The notes beneath the pieces were generated by a model. The model was not told where the DNA came from. It ran no database searches and worked only from the letters and a program-made list of their open reading frames with translations. Shown here piece by piece: positions 32,133 to 38,649 of a stretch of 38,649 nucleotides of DNA. A program made the translations under genes and the position numbers. The DNA lies in NCBI GenBank assembly GCA_900660155.1, contig CABFPE010000751.1, forward strand, positions 165,323 through 203,971, read 5' to 3'. Source of the stretch: Hofstenia miamia (taxonomy: Eukaryota; Xenacoelomorpha; Acoela; Hofsteniidae). Position 1 is the stretch's first letter. Each line of letters begins with the position of its first letter.

Positions 32133-34930
32133 CTAAAAACAATTATTCCCTAATTGAAAATCACAGCAGATATCAAATCGAACACAACATTTCCATGCTC
32201 AATCATTATTAAATGATCCATATACCATTATAAATACATTGTATAGTAAACTACTTAGCAGTCTTTAAGAGTAAAAACAAATTTTTTACTGAATTCTTAT
32301 TGACTGTGACAAAATCTGGTTGCCCTCAATACAAATATACATTTGTGCAGTCAGAATTGTTTAAAATAATTTTACAAACGAATAAGGAGCTTAATGCATA
32401 CCGTTTCAGAGCTAAATTCAACGAAAGTGAAAGCATATTAATCAATACGGCACACAAATTTAACAAATTTTTCTGAATGCAATTTGCTTTTGAAAGAAAT
32501 GCAGACAACATCTTTCTACTTTCTTCTGCATCTGCCCTAATTTTTTAGAGTTAAGCACCAGTGCTTCATCCTTTAATCAGTATTTATCTATGGTTCGTTT
32601 GAATACAGTTAAACAAATGTGTTAATATCTATAAAAAAATAATATTGATAGTTTTGTTGTCATTAATTCCTAGTGAGGTAACCTTTGAATTGCACAAGCC
32701 ATTCATTATATTCTGCTGGAGAGTGATACATACATGTTGGATATAATCTCGTATGGAATTTAAAAAGATCATTTAAATACTGTTCTTTCATAAAATATAA
32801 CTAGTTTTGCGTAAATATTATGTTTCAATAGTGCAAAATGCATTTAAATTTGTGTCGTTTATGAATTTTCCCCTTTAGCAACGCCTTACCAACGTGTTTC
32901 AAATTCAAAATTTTAAAAATTAAACTAGTATTAAGAAGTTTGTCTTTTAGTGTTTTAAGACCCTATATATTAACTTGTATTTGGTTGGTGCATTCTACGG
33001 GCACAGGCGGAACGGCTCATTAACAGGCAAAATGGAATTGTTGCTTAAGAAGCTTTTCCTACATGTGCATTTCAAATTTTTTTAACTGTTTGCAATAAAT
33101 CATTGGTATGCTAGTAATGTAATTCTCACATAATTGCAATATTTAGCAAGACAATGATAATCTCCATGCTTAATGTTGATTAGCTGTAATGCTTAGTTCT
33201 AAATGACGAAAAAAATTGGGTAATTGATTAAGGAATAAACATGGAATCCTGTTCCTTGCAGAAGGAATTGATGGAATAAGCAATTTCATTTAATGGTAAA
33301 CTACATGAGTATGTAGACTAACAGAATTTTTAGACATTCATTCACCATGTGTTTGCATAAAAGAATGAGAAATATTGCAAGAATGAATAGGAAACTAAAA
33401 CTACATAATATCAAGGCATGCAATCAACTATCCAATATATTCTCAAGATATTGATTTATAATTTTTTGAAGTTTGTGATTAGAATAGCAAATAATTTGAA
33501 AATTTATTTTAAATAACATTTCAAATACTATCTATGTGTTATGGAAATTGAAGTAAATTTGTGCAGGAAACTGAACAAATTAAATTATTTAAATGAGTCT
33601 AAACCTTTGCCATGGCAAAAAGAGTATGTACTTAACTTTAGTGAAGTCTCATTTAATGAGATTAAATTCAACACTGCCAAACGCAGATAATACAAAGCAT
33701 CATTGCTACATTCTACCCGGGGTGCGAAAGTCATTAATACAATCAAGGCTTTCCAAGGTAAAAATTCGTAGACAGAATTGAAAGTGGGAGTGGCCATGGC
33801 TTTTTTTGTTTGAGGAACTAAACACACAAACTGCATTTCTAACATACTTTGGATGAAAGACACAGTAATGTTTTTCTAACATTCTTCCCACTTGTGTCCT
33901 GGTAAAGTGTGCATGCTGATAGTATCCAAATTAAACGGATTTCTAACAGGGACCCAAAATTGCAAGGTGATAGGTCATTACCCTATTATTCCACTTGATG
34001 TCAGACTTTACAATTCAAATACCTCCTCCTTATTCCAGTGAATTGCCAGATCTTACATGGTTTAGAATTTCTACTAATGTGGATATTTACCATGCAACAA
34101 TTGAAAAGACAAATTTTAAAAATTATTTCATATTGCATATATATTTTTTTTCAATAGGTACTCTGGGATTAACACTAACATAAAAATCCATACCCAGCAT
34201 AAATGGCCTTCAGTTTTGATTTAAAATAAGATACTTCAAAAACAATAGTATGCGCCTACAATAGACCTAGGTAACACTCTGCAAAACGTCAACCACAGAT
34301 TAATTATGAAAACTTTTGATAGACAAAATTTTCCCATACTTTTTTTGTATCAAGTATCAGATTTTGTACTAAGCAAAAACTTTAATTTTAGATAGTGCAT
34401 TTACCATAAGCAAAGCATACTTAGCATAAATATATATGTGTAAGTTTTTAACTGAAATATAAGGAGATCAATTAATAGAAGTGCTTAGTGATTAATTTTG
34501 GAATAAGCATAATAAAGTAATTTGAATTTATTTTATATACAAGAAATGATAAATGTGTGGTTTTGATATAGTCACAGTATGACAGAAAATACATATTTTC
34601 CAAATAAGCATGACTAATGCAATAAAAACACTTAGAACATATATTAATATAGGTTTTAGCTCAAATTTGCAATGGAAATGTATTTATCAAGGACATCTTA
34701 TAAATAATGAATTTTCATTGAAGGGATAAACCTTTATTGATGAAAAGCGTATTCCAATCAACTTTTCTAGGTAGATAATATGACAAACAAACACACTATG
34801 CAAGAAAATATATAGTTAAAATTCGAACAAAACAGGATGTAAAGTGAAATATTAATTAAATTTACAGAACAGAATACAAAAATGTAACGACAGAATTTAG
34901 CAATCTTAATATTTTCAAGGGTAGATGGTA
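32133..34930 (-). other. Intron of transporter gene, left part
   Basis: The 5.9 kb intron runs 32133-38079. This part shows no secure coding sequence. The small open frames near 33585-33891 overlap one another on both strands and match no family I know. Confidence 0.6.
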
Positions 34931-34938
34931 AAAATGAT

Positions 34939-35244
34939 TTAGTAAGTGCCTTTCACCAATCTCTTTGACATAGATTGGTCATCTTCCAAATCACATAAAA
35001 AATAGGAATTACAAATTTCGTTTACAACCTTTTTTAGATAATTCCGGCATGATTTGTTAGAAGTTTCCATCAAAAATCGTTGAAAATACAAAACAGTTGT
35101 GTATAAATTTTCATTTGGAATTGATAAATTTCCACGATTGATAGCATTCAAGAATTCCTTGAAAAACTCTTCGACAAAAGTTCCAGTATTGAGAATTGGA
35201 TGACGATATGCCAGGTATCCACCCACATAAAATGATACTTCCAT
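34939..35244 (-). pseudogene. P-element/THAP-type transposase C-terminal fragment
   Basis: The 101-codon minus-strand frame has VSFYVGGYLAYRHP followed by INRGNLSIPNENLYTTVLYF. In P-element-like and THAP9-like transposases the C-terminal part carries Y-I-A-G-Y-V-A-x-K followed, some tens of residues later, by a G-x-L-x-x-P-S segment. The order and spacing fit. It lies just downstream, on the same strand, of a THAP-like fragment (35296-35730), consistent with one deleted element whose RNase-H-like centre is gone. A diverged exon of an unrelated host gene is the alternative. Confidence 0.5.
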
Positions 35245-35295
35245 TTCTTATTTTAATACATCATTAATCCATAGATCATAAATTATCTCCAAATC

Positions 35296-35730
35296 CTACT
35301 CTAGAACTGAGACTCCACACATAATACACGATTGCTTACACTTGACAAATTCCTTGTCCCTGAATAGCGGAAGCATTTTCTTGAAAGAATTGATCTTAAA
35401 AGAATTGATATCAATTAAATCTTGATCGAAATAATTTTGAAATAAATCAGCTTCACGCTTTCTTTTGGATGTCAATTTATTTAATGGATTACGAGATCGC
35501 GTGACAGTGAAATGTTGTCGAAAGCACGATGATGGTACATTAAATAAACTCGGAGGTTCAGTTGGCACAAAAAACCTACCAGAACGTTGCATTGGAGTGT
35601 CGGGTGCCCAGTGATGTATACAGATAAACACATTATTTGACAGTGTATTGGATGAATTTAATAACTTTGATATCCACAAGTTTTGTTTTCTGGGTTCTGG
35701 GGTACCGTAGAGTGGGGTTACTTTGGCCAA
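35296..35730 (-). pseudogene. THAP-like zinc-finger domain fragment
   Basis: The 144-codon minus-strand frame contains YGTPEPRKQNLWISKL and VFICIHHWAPDTPM, corresponding to the second half of a THAP finger: the conserved Trp, then the C-x-x-H pair in ICIHHW. RFFVPTEPPSLFNVPSSC follows, a P-P-S-x-F-x-x-V-P-x-S motif common after such fingers in invertebrate transposon proteins. Further on comes a Lys/Arg-rich stretch and KCKQSCIMCGVS. The first C-x-C part of the finger is absent. The frame's apparent Met lies in a different sequence (GGGGTTACTTTGGCC on the plus strand, about 35713), suggesting a truncation point. Not a working gene. Confidence 0.5.
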
Positions 35731-35739
35731 AAATGTTTT

Positions 35740-38079
35740 TAAAGCGCCAAAGCAAAACTTGAATGCCCCTGTTCTTTGTTTTTACTCAAACGGATATTGA
35801 TAGGCATTGTAAACAAAAAACAACCAATCAGCATCGAGATCCTGTTAGTTTTGTAGATAAACGCCCCGGAATTCAAACGTCGAAATTCAGGTGAGTTTGG
35901 AATGATGCAAACTTTGATATATTAAAATAACGTTGAGAATACCATATTAACAAAATTCTGCAAGGTAATGAAAAAAAGAACAACCAATTCAATGGTTTAT
36001 TGCTCCTGGTAAAGTCAAATGTTGGTTTTTACTTGTGATACTAGAAGGGTATTTTATCAAACCTGCTTTAATTTTGGCTTACATAGATTGAATGTAAGCT
36101 TACTGATTTACACTTTAGAAATACAGCTACCCAATACTCTCCTACAAAGAAGTCTTATTCGATTACTGTAATATATTATACTAATTTAAAGTTCTTTACT
36201 TTTGTGTTATTGTTGTTTGAATATTCTATTGATTCAGAATCCATCTGTGTTTAATTCGTTTCCACTTTCAATTTGCGTTTACGGAAAACTGTGTATTAAA
36301 TTTGACTGTTAAATTGCATGAACTTTCGTTGTTTGATTCAGCTGAGACTTAATCCATTTCCATTTTTGTATGCGAGGATTGTATAAATTGAAAAAACAGT
36401 AAAATTACTACCAATAATAGTGTAAGAAAGAATAGATGAGCAGCAATTCATTCTGCCAGCAAAATTAAAAAAAAATTGTGGGAAGATATACCATTTCGGT
36501 TCACTATATATGTACACCAAGGACTGATTAAAAGCTACAAAAATAAAATGACGATTTGTCATAATTCATTCTATATTGAAATACGGTGAACTTCATCTAT
36601 AAATAAGAACTAAATGTTAATTTACTATCTTATAAAATTTGAAAGTTTTCCGAAAATTTACGTCAACTAAAAACCGCTCAACTATTAAGCAAGCTTCTTG
36701 ATTTGCAAATATTTAAAACTAGTCTTGATATTTCCTGATATTTTGAAACTGCTACTGCTTACAACGATTTTGAAGACAAGTTTACTGATGGTCACTCTGG
36801 CTATATTACCCAATATTATGGTTTTAAGATTAAGGCATATACATAATTCAAAGACACTTTCATTTACTATAAAAGCATCCACATACATTGAATTCTGTAA
36901 CAACAAACTAATTATAGGGTTTCATTTATTAGTTTCTAGATTCAATTAGTAAAGTTTGAATAACCACACTCCATTTAAACGGGGTTTTCAACTTCGATCT
37001 GTGAAATTGTTGATTCATAGCAACTAACCGCCTTAAAACTAGGTTCACGTAAATTCAATAAGCAAAAATTATTATACTAGCACTTCTGAAATAATTGGTG
37101 TTTGAACAATGCCTAACACTTATATAAATACATGATTAAAAAATACCCATAATAACCCAAAATTAGAGGTGGATCAAAAAATTCAACAATTGAACACGAA
37201 AGATTGTAAGTTAAAATGCTTCAAAATTCACAAAAGATCATCAAACAAGTATGCGCACGCTCGTGAAAAAAATCACCGAGTTGCTTGCATGGGACAATAT
37301 TTTGGGAATTCATTGACAAAGAACATTTCGCACTGTACAATTTGAACAATAAACAAGATTATTTTCTTCTATAAATCCTAAATAATTAGCCAGACTGTTA
37401 TTATTAGACATCTAGACATAATACAACCCCTTCTTGCAGAATTTATTGCATTACCGAACAGAGAAATGCTATATAACCCACCTAGATCCAACCGCATGGT
37501 CATCAGGCTGATAAAATATTTTCAAATAAAAAAACCGTTCAGTTCATGATTTATGTAGAATCATTTTCTAAATTGATTTGTATGGGTGAAATATTTAAGA
37601 AACAATAAAATTCTCTCTAATGGCACGAGCGAACTGTATATTACACGTCAGACAAAGACAATCCTTTATCATTTGATTCTGAGAACAAAATAATGCAATG
37701 CTTTGCTGTTATCCAATATCCAAGCAGTGATTCAGTATTATTTGTGACATGGATTAAAATATTGATCTAACTAAAGAAGAGCGCGTTAATATAACAACTT
37801 AATAAATATTTAAAATTTCGCATCTTAAGTAGGGGTATCCATTGCGCAATTATGTTTTAATGTTTCTAATTTACTGTGATTTTTACTTTTGCCTTTTGTT
37901 TTTATCCATATATTAGAAAATACACAGAACACAACAAAACATTTCTAATGTTTGAACGCTTTTTTGTTGATGCTCAGGCCCAGGGCATTATGTTGGCAAG
38001 TTAAACAACTGACTATTCAGCATAAAGCTCCATTTATGTACATAAATTATTATTCTAAGTATACTAGAAATAGACGCAC
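35740..38079 (-). other. Intron of transporter gene, right part
   Basis: No coding similarity was recognised. The frames at 36338-36562, 36685-36906 and 36698-36949 lie on opposite strands of AT-rich sequence and look like chance. Confidence 0.55.
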
Positions 38080-38263
38080 CATAGGCCAATATTTGCCAAA
38101 ATTATGCCAACAATTGCTGCAATGACTACAACATACACCAATATGTTTGCCAAAAATTTGAGAACGGCCACCATAATTAGCGCAATGACAACAGAAGCGA
38201 TTGCCAGAACCAGCATTTCTGGCCAGGCAAGAGGAAGATCATTCAATGCACTTGCAACTGTGC
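38080..38263 (-). CDS. SLC44A: Choline transporter-like protein, most 5' exon in window
   Basis: The acceptor TTTAG (38264-38268) and donor GTGCGT (38074-38079) bound 184 bases. Two leading bases complete a codon from an exon outside the window. The last two bases join the next exon to give Trp. The peptide TVASALNDLPLAWPEMLVLA is followed by two adjoining hydrophobic spans (VVIALIMVAVLKFLANILVY and VVVIAAIVGIILANIGLW). The D-L-x-x-x-W-P segment followed by paired spans is typical of SLC44 proteins after the first large extracellular loop. The N-terminal cytosolic part, first span and large loop must be encoded beyond the right edge. Confidence 0.93.
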
Positions 38264-38506
38264 CTAAATATAAATTATAAATTAGGATTACAGACGAATA
38301 ACGTTTGTAAATGAAAATTATTAATGAGAATGAAAACATTTGATATCAATAAGAATTGAATGTTAAGATTAAATAACAATCAGTGTAAGAGATCAAAAAT
38401 TAGAAAAATGTTAGTTATAAAGACCCAAACGTTTATAACATATTTAATGATTTCAAAAGAATGACAACTTTTGCTAAACTTTACCTCCTAAAAACAAAAT
38501 GTTAAT

Positions 38507-38509
<3 letters not shown>
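38264..38509 (-). other. Intron sequence upstream of the exon
   Basis: This is AT-rich and shows no further exon. The gene continues beyond the right border. Confidence 0.6.
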
Positions 38510-38561
<52 letters not shown>

Positions 38562-38578
38562 CGTGTGTGTGTGTGTGT
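38510..38578. repeat. Compound (TA)n(GT)n microsatellite
   Basis: About 46 bases of alternating TA pass directly into about 20 bases of GT repeat with one GC interruption. Confidence 0.95.
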
Positions 38579-38649
38579 AGACGCATTATGTAATATAATC
38601 ATCAAGATATCCAATTGTAGCAGAAATTGAAAATTCAGACGAGATGATC

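Noticed and set aside
33585..33891. Overlapping open frames on both strands near 33.7 kb
   Set aside because: Several frames overlap and none matches a known family. With no inverted ends or splice support, I could not call a gene or repeat.

Overview
This is an AT-rich animal nuclear genome window. The one host gene seen is split into exons with GT/AG borders. The repeats are typical metazoan families: CR1/L2-type LINEs, a Penelope-like element, piggyBac, pogo/Tigger, Harbinger-type and hAT-type elements. Microsatellites and N gaps show a draft assembly. No bacterial-style operon, CRISPR array, rRNA or convincing tRNA is present. I cannot name the species; a soft-bodied invertebrate fits the composition, but that is a guess.

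Host gene. The right half (18888-38263, minus strand) carries six exons of a choline transporter-like protein (SLC44/CTL family). The N-terminal exons lie beyond the right edge and the stop codon is at 18888. Introns of about 5.9, 8.0 and 2.8 kb are filled with transposon debris: a THAP/P-element-like fragment (34939-35730), a hAT-like MITE (29153-29726), a Tigger-type element with TA duplications (24025-25590) and a dead piggyBac transposase (about 20040-21610). All exon joins agree in phase except exon 2 to exon 3 of the window, where coding sequence appears to be missing.

Left half. From 1 to 18 kb no host gene is visible. It begins with a 2.2 kb element with inverted ends between two TA microsatellites (46-2215). 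Three kb of anonymous DNA follow, then a cluster of retroelement relics: a decayed minus-strand LINE (about 6050-7100), a LINE C-terminus on the plus strand (7687-8060), a longer minus-strand LINE (8143-10950) with an esterase-like ORF1, a 2A-like peptide and an endonuclease, and a Penelope-like element (about 10990-14640) split by a second minus-strand LINE (about 11200-13895). A further LINE C-terminus follows (14700-15115). After these come a 1472 bp Harbinger-type element flanked by TAA (15580-17051) and two piggyBac-type MITEs flanked by TTAA (17238-17839 and 17954-18177).

Assembly warning. Four isolated single N bases at 9838-10482 mark joins where short pieces of the neighbouring LINE have been pasted in twice. 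That stretch is an assembly artefact, not biology.

Nothing here forms an intact new gene system. The most informative items are the nested Penelope/LINE insertion, the 2A-like peptide of the LINE, the inferred missing exon of the transporter and the structure of the Harbinger-type element.
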